This document shows positions 7,686 to 17,537 of a DNA stretch of 64,000 nucleotides, in pieces. Within the stretch, counting starts at the first letter, position 1; each line of letters opens with the position of its first letter. The DNA lies in the NCBI GenBank assembly GCA_026874595.1, contig JAPPUL010000089.1:773001-837000 (forward strand). Reading direction: 5' to 3'. The notes beneath the pieces were generated by a model. It had not been told where the DNA came from, did not search any database, and saw nothing but the letters and a program-made list of their open reading frames with translations. Made by a program: the position numbers and the translations under genes. This DNA is from Sipunculus nudus. Taxonomy: Eukaryota; Annelida; Sipuncula; Golfingiida; Sipunculidae.

Positions 7686-9623
7686 TTATACACCCATTCG
7701 GTTTATTATTGTATCCAACATCCTATCTACATGTGTTACAAATCTTGCCGATGCATTATAACCATGTTGGTACATTACAAGCGCTGCCATCTCCTCATCT
7801 ATATTCACTCCCGATATCCCCTTACGCGCATTTGTCAGATTTTGCAATATCGCATCCTCCTTCTTAAGCGCAAGCCCTGCATCCTCTGTCGCCTTGCCAA
7901 GTTCCTTCACTAGCGACACCAAATAGGAATTAAAACCCTTATTATCTTTATCCAAATGTACAGGCTCATGATCAAGCTTTTCTATATCATCAGATACTAC
8001 ATGTCCTTCGCTCCTTAAAGCCGCTACTATCCGAAGCGCATTCCTCCCATCACTCTCTCCACTCACCTTATCATTCCCTCCATCCCCATCTGTGTCTATA
8101 CCTCGGGCTGCCGCTATGTTCCCACGTTCCCCAAGTATTGCATCATCTAATACTATCCAGCCTGAAGGATTTTGACTTGCGCTTTTTGCATAACCTTTAT
8201 TTATTCCTATTAGCTTGTTTACTTCATTCACATTCCCCCTGTCAAATGCTCCCTCAGGACCTCTAGACCTTAATATCCCGGTAAGCCCTACTAGAAAATT
8301 ATTTGTGTCTTCTAGATGCATTATCGTATTATCTTCTCGGGTTGACTTTAGGACTACTTTCCCTTTATGATTTATATAGCTTACAAGCTCTGCTTCAGAT
8401 TTATTTATCCTCTCAAGTACTTTGCCTACTGTGTCATTCTCGCTGTACCTTATTATAAGCTCTTCGCCTTTTGAGCTAATCCCTAAATTAAGCTCGCCTC
8501 CTACCCCTACTATACTCTCTCTACTAACTCTCTCTTGTCCTGTTACCTTATATATTGCGCTACTGTCTAGTTGCTCGTCTTCATTTAAATCATAATTACT
8601 ATTTACATTTAATGCCAAAGCCTTCTCTTTAAAGAAATTATTCCCTGTCTTGAAGTTAAGTCCATACCCTTCTCTATGTATGTCATTTACTACTTCTATT
8701 AGATTTATCGCAAACTTGTCAAGTTTTATTATCTGTCCCTTTATGTCTATATCTCGTGCTCTTATAAGTCCTGCTATCTCGCCTCGTTTGTCAAGTATTA
8801 TCTCTTCTCCTGTAATCGCCCACTTTATCTTACTAAAACCTTCATTACTTTTATCACTCTCTGTTATAAGCTTTTCGTACCTTTCCCCTTGTACCAGCCT
8901 CTGACTCCCCAAGTATATTATATACTCATCTTTGTCAACTCTTCCTACCCTTATTGGCAGCACCTTCGACAACTTGTCAACCAGTCCATCTCGCTTGTCA
9001 TATAAATCATTCGGATTATGTCCTTCCGCCTCAACCTTCCTTATCTCGATATTATAACTTGCTATCTTTTCACTCAGTACGTTTACTTCAGCCACTTTAC
9101 TTTGTAGCGACTTCTCGGCACTCTCTCGTAATTCGTAAAGCTTCGTAAATGTCCCTCGTATGTATCTCGTTAAGCCTATTCCTTCTGTCCGTACCACTTC
9201 CCTTGCTCCACCCTCTTTCGGATTGTTTGCCAAGTCATTCCAACTCTTTATAAACTTGGAAAAGCGGCTTTGCAAACTCGGGGTATTTGGCTCGTTTAAT
9301 ATATTTTCAAGATGTTTAAAATAATAATCTCGTTCCTTCCAATATCCATGTAACCCATGTTCTGATAATATTCGATCATCCAAAAATATATCTCGTACCC
9401 GTCTAACATCCTCTACTTTTGTACCCCCTCCTATTTGACCTGATGTTGTGCTTGAATTTATCCCCGGTGGGTGTATCGGATCTACTGTCCCAAGCTGTAC
9501 CTTCTGTCTTGTATATTCTGGATTACTTACATTTGCTAGATTATGTCCCGTCGTACTTAATGCACTCTGGTGAGACAACAACCCCTTCTTCCCAAGCTCT
9601 ATCCCATGAAAACTCGATACCAT
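7686..9623 (-). CDS. flgK: Flagellar hook-associated protein 1
   Basis: First hook-filament junction protein. The N-terminus has GIELGKKGLLSHQSALSTTG and NLANVSNPEYTRQ, the rod/hook/HAP motif (SALxxTGxNIANxNTxGYxRQ). The C-terminus has GVNIDEEMAALVMYQHGYNASARF, the matching HAP C-terminal helix. At 645 residues it is in the upper part of the family range, with an enlarged middle domain containing an acidic Gly/Asp-rich stretch (about residues 505-525). It lies between flgN and flgL in a minus-strand operon. Coding strand is clearly G-rich. Confidence 0.95.
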   Translation of the reverse strand: MVSSFHGIELGKKGLLSHQSALSTTGHNLANVSNPEYTRQKVQLGTVDPIHPPGINSSTTSGQIGGGTKVEDVRRVRDIFLDDRILSEHGLHGYWKERDYYFKHLENILNEPNTPSLQSRFSKFIKSWNDLANNPKEGGAREVVRTEGIGLTRYIRGTFTKLYELRESAEKSLQSKVAEVNVLSEKIASYNIEIRKVEAEGHNPNDLYDKRDGLVDKLSKVLPIRVGRVDKDEYIIYLGSQRLVQGERYEKLITESDKSNEGFSKIKWAITGEEIILDKRGEIAGLIRARDIDIKGQIIKLDKFAINLIEVVNDIHREGYGLNFKTGNNFFKEKALALNVNSNYDLNEDEQLDSSAIYKVTGQERVSRESIVGVGGELNLGISSKGEELIIRYSENDTVGKVLERINKSEAELVSYINHKGKVVLKSTREDNTIMHLEDTNNFLVGLTGILRSRGPEGAFDRGNVNEVNKLIGINKGYAKSASQNPSGWIVLDDAILGERGNIAAARGIDTDGDGGNDKVSGESDGRNALRIVAALRSEGHVVSDDIEKLDHEPVHLDKDNKGFNSYLVSLVKELGKATEDAGLALKKEDAILQNLTNARKGISGVNIDEEMAALVMYQHGYNASARFVTHVDRMLDTIINRMGV

Positions 9624-9676
9624 ATTCTATATCTCCATCTCTTTTTATATATTTTTTATATGTAGCTTCCCTTTAG

Positions 9677-9708
9677 TATCTAGTTCCTTATATATCTAGT
9701 TCCTTATA
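9677..9708. repeat. 16-bp direct duplication in the flgN-flgK gap
   Basis: Two adjacent perfect copies of tatctagttccttata in the 153-bp non-coding gap between flgK and flgN. No function is apparent; it belongs to a class of short tandem duplications seen throughout the window. Confidence 0.8.
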
Positions 9709-9776
9709 GAATTGTAATTTGCAGCATCTAATCTCTCCCCCTAAGCTGAATAGCTCCCCAAAAGCTATACAGCCGC

Positions 9777-10298
9777 TTATACACTATAGTTAAATACCAT
9801 CGGTGTACAGCGCTGCCCCTCCTCCTCTTTACCTCGACTACTATAATCTATCTCAAGCTCTTTGTTTTCTGATAAACCTTTTATTCCGTAATCTATAATC
9901 TTTAGCCTGTCTTTCAATATTAGGCCATTTGTCTCATTTTGAACTCTTATTCCTTTAACTAGTTTGCTCAAACCCTCAAGTACATCCTTATACTCCTCTC
10001 TAAGCTCTTTTGGTATATAGTTTTCTAAATCTCTAAAATTCCTCACTTCCTTCCTTCTTGCAACAGATAATTTGCCCATATAAGAAAGACGCCTTCTCTC
10101 AAGCTCATCCTCTCCTTCCAAAAGATACTCAAGCTCTTTATTATATATCTCTAACTTCTCTACACCTACACCTTTTAATAAATCCTCTCCCTTTTTAACT
10201 TCTAATTCTAATATCTTTTTAAGAATCCCTTGTTCCTCATAAAGCAACCCTATAAGCTCTTTAAATATATTATAATCTCCTCTAGTTCCTTCTAACAT
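9777..10298 (-). CDS. flgN: FlgN-family flagellar export chaperone
   Basis: Predicted cytosolic chaperone that keeps FlgK and FlgL unfolded for export. The 173-residue protein is helical and rich in Glu, Lys and Leu. Segments such as LLYEEQGILKKILELE near the N-terminus and NYIPKELREEY in the middle fit the FlgN pattern. Sequence conservation in this family is weak, so the call leans on position directly upstream of flgK on the same strand and on size. A GGGGG purine run precedes the ATG. Confidence 0.75.
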   Translation of the reverse strand: MLEGTRGDYNIFKELIGLLYEEQGILKKILELEVKKGEDLLKGVGVEKLEIYNKELEYLLEGEDELERRRLSYMGKLSVARRKEVRNFRDLENYIPKELREEYKDVLEGLSKLVKGIRVQNETNGLILKDRLKIIDYGIKGLSENKELEIDYSSRGKEEEGQRCTPMVFNYSV

Positions 10299-10479
10299 TT
10301 ATACCCCCTTTAATACCAATCCGCACCTTCATATTTACACCCCTCTCTATCGGATAGCATTTTTACTAACCTTTACTACTTTATTAAGAAAAGTTTCCCC
10401 TTTAGTTATTATATCTACACTAATATCTTATACTTTAACTATCTTTTTTATTCTTTGATATTATCATTTTTTTGCCCGT

Positions 10480-11256
10480 TTAAAGCTTTTTATCTTGTAG
10501 TAATTCTTCTAACTTAGACTCTATATTATCTGATACCATAAATACCTCTCCCATTAAAAATCCATTTACCCCTAGTTTATATAATTCCTCTATCGTATGC
10601 CTCTCACTTATTCCACTCTCAGATATTATAAAACAATCCTCTGGGACTTTCTTAATCAGCCCTTTCGTTATCTCTATATCTGTTTCAAAAGTCTTTAAAT
10701 TACGATTGTTTATTCCTATCACCTTTGCTCCTGAACTTAATGCCCTCTCAAGCTCTTCATCATCATGTATCTCCACTATTACAGAAAGACCATAACTTTT
10801 TGCAACTTCTAAAAAACCTTTTAACTCAAAATCACTTAAGCACCCCACTATAAGCAATATTGCTGACGCTCCAAGATACAAACTCTCCTTTATCTGATAC
10901 TCGTCTATTATAAAATCTTTCCTCAATATCGGTAGTTTACTCCCTCGCCGTGCTTCCTGTACATCTTCAGCTCGCCCATAAAAATATTTACTCTCCGTTA
11001 CTACTGATATGGCACTAGCTCCATGCTTTGCATAAAGAAAGCCTACCTTATTTGCATCTACTCCTATATTCATTACTCCCTTTGATGGACTGCCGCGTTT
11101 TATCTCTGTTATGTAAAATATCTGTCCTTCTTTAAAGTTTTTAAAAAAATTATCAGGCTTAAGAATTGCACTCTTATCAAAACCTTTTACACGACTCTTT
11201 AATTCTTTGACCTCTTGCCTCTTATCTGCCACTATCTTTTCTAATATATTAGTCAT
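10480..11256 (-). CDS. trpC: Indole-3-glycerol phosphate synthase
   Basis: Ring-closing step of tryptophan synthesis, converting carboxyphenylamino-deoxyribulose phosphate to indole glycerol phosphate. The 258-residue TIM barrel has the expected catalytic motifs: EIKRGSPSKG (Glu, Lys and Ser-Pro-Ser loop), LPILRKDFIID, ASAILLIV, IGINNRNLKTFE and ISESGI. Length matches the monofunctional enzyme. No other trp gene is in the window; it lies 28 bp upstream of... rather, directly downstream of the HtrA gene on the same strand, so the two may be cotranscribed. Confidence 0.95.
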   Translation of the reverse strand: MTNILEKIVADKRQEVKELKSRVKGFDKSAILKPDNFFKNFKEGQIFYITEIKRGSPSKGVMNIGVDANKVGFLYAKHGASAISVVTESKYFYGRAEDVQEARRGSKLPILRKDFIIDEYQIKESLYLGASAILLIVGCLSDFELKGFLEVAKSYGLSVIVEIHDDEELERALSSGAKVIGINNRNLKTFETDIEITKGLIKKVPEDCFIISESGISERHTIEELYKLGVNGFLMGEVFMVSDNIESKLEELLQDKKL

Positions 11257-11284
11257 TTTGCTTCTTTAATCTTTTTTAAAATCT

Positions 11285-12478
11285 TTATTTCTTTAATCTA
11301 TTCTTTGGCGGGACTAGCTTTATTTTTACCTCTTTCCTTTCACTTCCTCTTATTATCGTAAGTGATACACTCCCTCCAAAACTCTTTTTACTCATTTGTC
11401 GTGCCAGATCCTTCGGATGACTTACTCTAACTCCGTCCATACCCACTATTATATCGCCTCCTATCGGTATGCTTTCAAAATAATTCCTTGCATAGACTAT
11501 CTTGTTATAACCTCGTAAGCCTGCTTTGTCTGCTGCTAAGCCCTTCTTTACATTTAATATCACTACACCATAATTTATATTTAAACCTAAAAACTTGTTA
11601 AGCCCTGGATACCACGACAATGGATAACCTACTATCCCTAAACTAGGCCTTACTCCATATTTTATTAACTCATTTTTGACCATAACTATTGTTCTGCTTG
11701 GTATGGCAAAGCCTATCCCAACACTACCCCCACTTGGACTTAATATAGATGTATTTATTCCTATAAGCTCCCCTTTGGTATTTAACAAAGGGCCTCCTGA
11801 ATTGCCAGGGTTTATTGCTGCGTCTGTTTGTATTGTATCTACTATATAATTGCCCGTTGGGCTTTTTACCATACGACCCAAGGAGCTTATTATCCCTTTT
11901 GTTAAGGTCCTTTGTAAGCCAAATGGATTGCCTATCGCAAATACCTTTTGACCAACCACTAATTTCGGATTCTTTGCTATCCTTATCGGCTTTAAATACT
12001 TAGGCTTTGCATTTATCTTTAGTACTGCAAGATCATTCTCTTCGTCAACTCCAACAAGTTTCGACAGGTACCTCTGCCCATTACTTAACGTTACTACCCA
12101 ACGATTACTACCCTCTATCACATGAAAATTAGTTATTATATGGCCTTCCTTACTTATTACACAACCAGACCCAGAACCTACTAGCGTTTTTGCCTCAAGC
12201 CTTGAAAAAAAACCTGCAACTTGGGATGTAACATTTACTACGCTATCTTTTGCCTTTTTATATACTTGGATATTAGTATCTTCATCCCTATCCAATACCT
12301 TATAGACTACTTTTGTCCTTACTGCTTTACCATCCTCCTTACCCTCATTTACCAATACCTCCTTACTCCCAACTCCTGCTAAAAGATATTCCATGTCTAT
12401 CGTAAGATATAATACTAGCACCAGTAGACCAACCAGTATCAATATCATCGATAATATTAGCTTTACTTTGTTCCGCAT
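11285..12478 (-). CDS. HtrA/DegP-type serine protease, membrane anchored
   Basis: Periplasmic quality-control protease. An N-terminal transmembrane segment (about residues 5-26) serves as anchor or uncleaved signal. The trypsin-like domain carries the triad His119 (ITNFHVI), Asp149 (NDLAVLKI) and Ser227 (GNSGGPLL). One C-terminal PDZ domain (about residues 275-390) is recognised by GLAADKAGLRG and GGDIIVGMDGVRV. At 397 residues with a single PDZ it resembles DegS or a PDZ1-type HtrA more than two-PDZ DegP. Located just upstream of trpC, 28 bp apart, with no functional link evident. Confidence 0.93.
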   Translation of the reverse strand: MRNKVKLILSMILILVGLLVLVLYLTIDMEYLLAGVGSKEVLVNEGKEDGKAVRTKVVYKVLDRDEDTNIQVYKKAKDSVVNVTSQVAGFFSRLEAKTLVGSGSGCVISKEGHIITNFHVIEGSNRWVVTLSNGQRYLSKLVGVDEENDLAVLKINAKPKYLKPIRIAKNPKLVVGQKVFAIGNPFGLQRTLTKGIISSLGRMVKSPTGNYIVDTIQTDAAINPGNSGGPLLNTKGELIGINTSILSPSGGSVGIGFAIPSRTIVMVKNELIKYGVRPSLGIVGYPLSWYPGLNKFLGLNINYGVVILNVKKGLAADKAGLRGYNKIVYARNYFESIPIGGDIIVGMDGVRVSHPKDLARQMSKKSFGGSVSLTIIRGSERKEVKIKLVPPKNRLKK

Positions 12479-12659
12479 TATTTATATTAACTACCTCTTA
12501 CTCCCTTCTCTTTTATAGCATTTATGTTTATTATATGTTATTGTTTATTATTTGCCTTTAGAGAAGTTACCCTTTTATGTTTTATTAGCAAATTTGTATT
12601 TATTTTTTTTACCCTTGAATTTATATATATCTATAACTAGCTTATAGCAGCATATTATT

Positions 12660-12941
12660 ATGAATTTAACTATACTTCTTGGAATAACACTTATACTAAA
12701 TATACCGTTTGGCTTCTTTCGAGAGTTTTATAAACGCCTTTCATGGCAATGGTTTCTTCTTATACACGCTCCTATCCCTTTCATTATAATAATTAGAACT
12801 TGGCTTGGATATAAACTTTTAGATTATGTTATTATTCCTGTTGTAATATCTGCAATTTTAGGACAAGTTATTGGCTCTATCATTAATCGAAAGTTTTTTA
12901 GGCATAACAAAAATGAAAACAATAATAACAATATTTCTTAA
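12660..12941 (+). CDS. Small membrane protein of unknown function
   Basis: Unrecognised 93-residue protein with about three hydrophobic segments (residues 3-18, 30-47 and 56-75) and a polar Asn/Lys-rich tail. It lies 21 bp ahead of panB on the same strand, so the two are probably cotranscribed. There is no clear ribosome binding site. Composition matches panB, supporting a real gene rather than chance. Confidence 0.55.
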   Translation: MNLTILLGITLILNIPFGFFREFYKRLSWQWFLLIHAPIPFIIIIRTWLGYKLLDYVIIPVVISAILGQVIGSIINRKFFRHNKNENNNNNIS

Positions 12942-12962
12942 CTATTTATTAAATTATAATAT

Positions 12963-13766
12963 ATGAAATCCGTTAACTCCCTCCTTAAAAAAAAGGCTAA
13001 ACATGAAAAAATTGTCTGTTGTACTGCTTATGATTACACTATGGCTTTGCTCATTGATAAGGTTAAGGATATTGATCTTGTTTTAGTTGGGGATTCTGCT
13101 TCTAACGTTTTTGCTGGACATAAAACTACTTTGCCTATTACGTTAGACGAAATGATTTACCATACTAAAGCTGTAAGGCGAGCTGTCAAAAACTCTTTGC
13201 TAATAGGTGATTTACCTTTCCTTTCTTACCAGGAGAGTATTCCTCAGGCTGTTAAGAGTGCGGGACGGCTTATGAAAGAAGGTTTAGTAGAAGGGATTAA
13301 ACTTGAGGGTGGACAGAACATGAGCGAAACCATAGCAAGACTCACACAAATTGGTATTCCTATTATGGGACACATAGGATTTACTCCACAATCCGTTCAT
13401 ATGCTCGGTTATAATGTGCAAGGCAAAGACTCAGCCAAAGCCGCCCAACTTAAAAAAGATGCTCTTGCTATCCAAAGTGCAGGCGCTTTTGCCATCGTCT
13501 TGGAACTAATACCCGCATCGCTTGCTAAAGAAATTACGGACTCCTTATCTATCCCTGTTATTGGCATTGGGGCTGGGCTGCATTGTGATGGCCAGATTAT
13601 GGTTTGTTATGACCTTTTAGGTATGGCTTCTTATGACATGTTTAAACAAAAACCTAAATTTGTTCGCTCTTATGCCTCTCTTGATCAAACTATTGTATCT
13701 GCCATTGAACACTATGCTGCCGATGTTAAAAATCTTAACTTCCCAAGTGAGGAGGAGAGCTATTAA
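12963..13766 (+). CDS. panB: 3-methyl-2-oxobutanoate hydroxymethyltransferase (ketopantoate hydroxymethyltransferase)
   Basis: First committed step of pantothenate synthesis: transfers a hydroxymethyl group from methylene-tetrahydrofolate to 2-oxoisovalerate. Family motifs are all present: VCCTAYDYTMA, LVGDSASNVFAGH (metal-binding Asp), LPFLSY, VEGIKLEGG, PIMGHIGFTPQSVH, LELIPA and IGIGAGLHCDGQIMV. The 267-residue length is normal. No panC, panD or panE is nearby. Convergent with the cobT-like gene, the stop codons being about 22 bp apart. Confidence 0.97.
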   Translation: MKSVNSLLKKKAKHEKIVCCTAYDYTMALLIDKVKDIDLVLVGDSASNVFAGHKTTLPITLDEMIYHTKAVRRAVKNSLLIGDLPFLSYQESIPQAVKSAGRLMKEGLVEGIKLEGGQNMSETIARLTQIGIPIMGHIGFTPQSVHMLGYNVQGKDSAKAAQLKKDALAIQSAGAFAIVLELIPASLAKEITDSLSIPVIGIGAGLHCDGQIMVCYDLLGMASYDMFKQKPKFVRSYASLDQTIVSAIEHYAADVKNLNFPSEEESY

Positions 13767-13788
13767 TTTGAAATATATTCTATATATT

Positions 13789-14862
13789 CTATAATAACAT
13801 TTTACTATAAAGCTTATCCACTCCCTCTCCTACAACACCTTTACTAAGTCCCCTCAAATAACCATATACAAGCGATGCTCCTGCTCCCGCCCCCTCTTTT
13901 ACATTACCTTCTTCATATAACCTTAAATTATTATACTCTGAACTTATAAAATCAAAATCTGTATAATATATCTTCCCTTTAGAATTTATCTCTTCAAGTA
14001 ATTTGCATATATCACTATTTTTATCATTAACTATCCACTTCGTTGTCATGATCGCTATATTTTCATAATTTATTTCTTCATCAAGTTTATTTAGTATTCC
14101 ATATATTGCTGCCATCTGTGTGCCACCCCCAAGAATCACAGTTTGACTCTTAGATAGCTCAACCACTATCCCACTTAAAAACGCCTGCACATTGTCTCCA
14201 AAATAATGTATCGCATCAAAAACATCATTAACTTTATCACTAAATTTATTTAACGCTTTGTCAACTACTTCCTTTTTAAGCTCATATACTTCATTTGTTG
14301 AGTCGCTTGATGAGAAACCTTTATCCGACATCTTATAACCAAGCGCTTTGCTAACCCCATAAGCCGTCGTCGTACCACCCGGTACGCACTCAAGCAATAC
14401 CACTACCTCATCATCACCTCCTGATAACCACTCCCTCCCAAATTGTCTGCCCTCTTCATAAAGACGTCTTGATTCAACTTTCGCCCCTTCTAATATCGAC
14501 TTGCTTGGACTTGCGTTGACCTTTATACAAGGTGTTTTAGGGGCAACTCTAAGCCCTACGTCTACAAAATACATCTTAAATCCTAAAAGCTCTCTTATAA
14601 CTCTTGTTATAAGTGCCGGCGTTGGCGGCCCTTCTGGCATTAGGGCTATCTTTTCTAACGTCTTTGCCATACCGTAATATATTAATTCCATGTCTAGGGC
14701 TGGCGTATATTCAATATGACCTGGAAGTCCTGCTTTGCTTATCCCTTCTATTTCTACCGTATCTGTATAACTACTAAGTAATACAAACTTTTCTCGCTTC
14801 TTAACAAGTCCCTCAAGAAAAGCCCTATCACCTCCTATACTCTTTATATTTTCTAAACTCAC
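13789..14862 (-). CDS. cobT: Nicotinate-nucleotide phosphoribosyltransferase, archaeal/cyanobacterial CobT type (UPF0284/TIGR00303-like)
   Basis: Predicted to activate the lower ligand (dimethylbenzimidazole or a related base) for nucleotide-loop assembly of cobalamin. It is not the common bacterial CobT. The motifs PEGPPTPALITR (about residues 77-88), LECVPGGTTTAYGVSKALG, GDNVQAFLSGI and ILGGGTQMAAIYG fit the family found in archaea and cyanobacteria. The 357-residue length is as expected. It is divergent from cobD-cobQ with a 128-bp gap that may hold both promoters; no cobalamin riboswitch is recognisable there. Function is inferred from family and context. Confidence 0.82.
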   Translation of the reverse strand: MSLENIKSIGGDRAFLEGLVKKREKFVLLSSYTDTVEIEGISKAGLPGHIEYTPALDMELIYYGMAKTLEKIALMPEGPPTPALITRVIRELLGFKMYFVDVGLRVAPKTPCIKVNASPSKSILEGAKVESRRLYEEGRQFGREWLSGGDDEVVVLLECVPGGTTTAYGVSKALGYKMSDKGFSSSDSTNEVYELKKEVVDKALNKFSDKVNDVFDAIHYFGDNVQAFLSGIVVELSKSQTVILGGGTQMAAIYGILNKLDEEINYENIAIMTTKWIVNDKNSDICKLLEEINSKGKIYYTDFDFISSEYNNLRLYEEGNVKEGAGAGASLVYGYLRGLSKGVVGEGVDKLYSKMLL

Positions 14863-14990
14863 TTTATTCCTCTTTTTAAATTAATTTCTTCATTCATAAA
14901 GCTCTACATGCAAACAAAAATATATCTTTATTACCTTATATATAGATATATTTTTTTAGCAGACTTTAATAAAACCTTTACAACTTATTT

Positions 14991-16079
14991 ATGAAACAAC
15001 ATCCCCATACCAAGCACGGTTGCATTTCTTATGAACATGGTGCTGATTTGCTTAATTTTAAAACTTATGCTAATTGCTCTTTAGATCAGATTATTGATTT
15101 CTCCTCAAGTATTAATTGCTCAAAACCAAATATTACTAAACCATTTAATTATCAAGATATTTATAACTACCCTGATATTAACTATACTCTCCTAAAAAAG
15201 GCCATTACAAGCTATTTTAATATTGACACACACTTTGATATCGAACTCTTTAACGGTGCCTCGTCTGCTATCTATTCCTTTGTAAAACATAGCACGCATG
15301 AAAGTTCAATAGCCAAAACATATCTTTATGCTCCTTTGTATCTTGAATATATAAAAATCACAAGCCAACTAAATATTAAAACTACTCTTATTAATAGATT
15401 AACCTCATTAAAGACAAATGTTGAAGCTGGCTCCCTTGTAATATTTGTAAACCCTTCTACTCCCGATGGCAAGCTTTATGACATTAATGAGCTTATGCTT
15501 TATTGGATTAGTCTAAAATGTACAATATTAATTGATGAGAGCTTTTTAGATTTTACCACAAAAACTTCTGTTTTGCAATCATATGCCCATTATGACAAGC
15601 TTTATGTTTTAAAATCTCTTACCAAGTTTTTTGGTTGTGCTGGCGTTAGAATCGGATTTATTATCTCAAATAAAAAGAATATTAATAATATCTCTTATTT
15701 AGAGCCACCTTGGAAACTATCTGCTTTTGATATCTATTATATTATGCAGTGCTTAAACGATGATAACTTCAAATATAAAAGCTTTGAGACAAATGAAAGA
15801 AATAAAGCATTACTAAATAATATCTTAGAAAACTCAAGGCTTTTTGAGCATATATATCCTTCTAATGCCAATTTCATACTTGCTAAACTACAAAAATATA
15901 ATGCATACCATATCCAAAAGCTCCTATATCCATATCATATATATATACGTAATTGCTTTAATTTTGACTTTTTAGACGATACTTTTATAAGGCTCGCTGT
16001 TAAAGATAAAGCATCTATCAATATCTTAAAAGATGCATTAGAAGCTATAAAAAAAGGATTTATAAAAAAGGATTTATAA
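14991..16079 (+). CDS. cobD: Threonine-phosphate decarboxylase-like aminotransferase (cobalamin synthesis)
   Basis: PLP enzyme of the histidinol-phosphate aminotransferase fold; CobD makes aminopropanol phosphate, the linker of the nucleotide loop. Signatures: KHGCISYEHGADL at the start, DFSSSINCSKP, the phosphate-facing NPSTPDGKLY, DESFLDF (PLP Asp) and KSLTKFFGCAGVRIGF, where the Lys of SLTK is the PLP Schiff-base residue. The 362-residue length fits. Its stop overlaps the cobQ start (taatg), so translation is coupled. A 14-bp direct duplication lies just before the stop (about 16050-16077). HisC is the alternative, but the cobQ partner favours CobD. Confidence 0.85.
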   Translation: MKQHPHTKHGCISYEHGADLLNFKTYANCSLDQIIDFSSSINCSKPNITKPFNYQDIYNYPDINYTLLKKAITSYFNIDTHFDIELFNGASSAIYSFVKHSTHESSIAKTYLYAPLYLEYIKITSQLNIKTTLINRLTSLKTNVEAGSLVIFVNPSTPDGKLYDINELMLYWISLKCTILIDESFLDFTTKTSVLQSYAHYDKLYVLKSLTKFFGCAGVRIGFIISNKKNINNISYLEPPWKLSAFDIYYIMQCLNDDNFKYKSFETNERNKALLNNILENSRLFEHIYPSNANFILAKLQKYNAYHIQKLLYPYHIYIRNCFNFDFLDDTFIRLAVKDKASINILKDALEAIKKGFIKKDL

Positions 16080-17488
16080 TGAATAATATATCAATATTTG
16101 GAACCCATTCCGATGCCGGAAAAAGCGTTATTACTCTTGCATTATGTTCTATTTTAAAACAAAACAAGTTTAATCCTGCTCCTTTTAAAGCTCAAAATAT
16201 GTCTAATAATTCTGCTGTGGCAGACGATGGTGCTGAGATAGGTAGAGCACAATACTTTCAGGCTGAGAGTATTTCAATTCCGACCTCATATCATATAAAC
16301 CCTGTTTTACTAAAACCTGAAGGGAACGGGTTTTCACAGGTAATAAAAAATGGAATAGTTGACAGAAGCTATCATGCGCTTGATTACTATAAAAATATTG
16401 ACTCATTTAAAACTGTTGTTGTAGAAGCGTTTGAATATTTGCAAGAATCCTATTATCCTATCATTGCTGAGGGTGCAGGTTCACCTGTTGAACTTAATCT
16501 AACGGATAGAGATCTTGCAAATACTTTTATAGCAACCCATTTTAAAACTAAGATCATACTAGTTGCCAATATTGAACAAGGTGGGGTGTTTGCATCAATC
16601 TATGGTACATATAATTTGTTACCAAAGCATCTACAGGAACAGGTTATAGGCATTATAATAAATAAATTCAGGGGAGATAGAAGCTTATTTGACAAAGGCA
16701 TTGAAATTATAAAATCTCTTATAAATGTCCCGATACTTGGTATTATTCCCTATACCCCTATGCCTTTTGATATGGAGGATAGTCTTTCTCTTGATTACTT
16801 CAAATCTAAGCTTATAAAGGAGAAGAACATAAAATCTATTATCAATATAGGCGTTATTAAATTCCCACATATAAGCAATGCCAATGATATAGATCCGTTT
16901 TTATGCGACTGTGAATTAAATATTGATTTTATAGAAGGTTATAAAAACCTTTCAAGCTACGATCTTGTTATCCTACCAGGAACTAAAAATACTATAAAGG
17001 ATCTTAGATGGCTTAAGCAAACAGGTCTATTTAGGGAACTAAAAGAGACAAGAGCTTCAATTTTTGGTATTTGTGGCGGCTATCAGATGATGTTTACAAG
17101 ATTAAATGATCCTTATGGGGTTGAAAATAATAATAAATCAACATCTGAAGATGGACTTAAGTTTATAGAAGGCTATGTAAACTTCAATCGCAAGAAAACC
17201 TTAAATAGAGGGCAATACAAAATACAAGGCAAGCAACTAAGCGGTTATGAAATTCATAATGCAAGGCTAACAAAACATGAGCTTTTCTATGAAAAGAATA
17301 AAATTTGCGGTACTCACATACATGGGATATTTGTAAACGATAGTTTTAGAAACCGACTGTTAAAGGATATAAATAAAGCTTATACAGGCTATAAATCCTT
17401 TAATAAAATAAAAGAAGGTATTGTAGATAACTTTGTAAATGAGATAGCGTCAAATTTAGATATCAAGCTAATAAAATCTATACTATAA
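16079..17488 (+). CDS. cobQ: Cobyric acid synthase
   Basis: Glutamine-dependent amidation of the corrin side chains b, d, e and g of adenosyl-cobyrinate diamide. The N-terminal P-loop-like domain has FGTHSDAGKSVI, KAQNMSNNSAV and EIGRAQYFQA, and the conserved ANIEQGGVFASIYGT. The class I glutamine amidotransferase domain has PGTKNTIKDLRWL and the nucleophile Cys in GICGGYQMM (about residue 332), with His in THIHGIF. The 469-residue length is slightly below the usual 480-500. Overlaps cobD by 1 bp. Other corrin-ring genes are not in the window, so the pathway may be salvage or lie elsewhere. Confidence 0.96.
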   Translation: MNNISIFGTHSDAGKSVITLALCSILKQNKFNPAPFKAQNMSNNSAVADDGAEIGRAQYFQAESISIPTSYHINPVLLKPEGNGFSQVIKNGIVDRSYHALDYYKNIDSFKTVVVEAFEYLQESYYPIIAEGAGSPVELNLTDRDLANTFIATHFKTKIILVANIEQGGVFASIYGTYNLLPKHLQEQVIGIIINKFRGDRSLFDKGIEIIKSLINVPILGIIPYTPMPFDMEDSLSLDYFKSKLIKEKNIKSIINIGVIKFPHISNANDIDPFLCDCELNIDFIEGYKNLSSYDLVILPGTKNTIKDLRWLKQTGLFRELKETRASIFGICGGYQMMFTRLNDPYGVENNNKSTSEDGLKFIEGYVNFNRKKTLNRGQYKIQGKQLSGYEIHNARLTKHELFYEKNKICGTHIHGIFVNDSFRNRLLKDINKAYTGYKSFNKIKEGIVDNFVNEIASNLDIKLIKSIL

Positions 17489-17537
17489 AAAAAGGTAAAA
17501 GGCATCGTAGTGAAAATAGCTATAATAAACTATAATA

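Noticed and set aside
14991-16079. Histidinol-phosphate aminotransferase (HisC)
   Set aside because: Overlap with cobQ and the SLTKFFGCAGVRIG motif favour CobD; no his genes are present.
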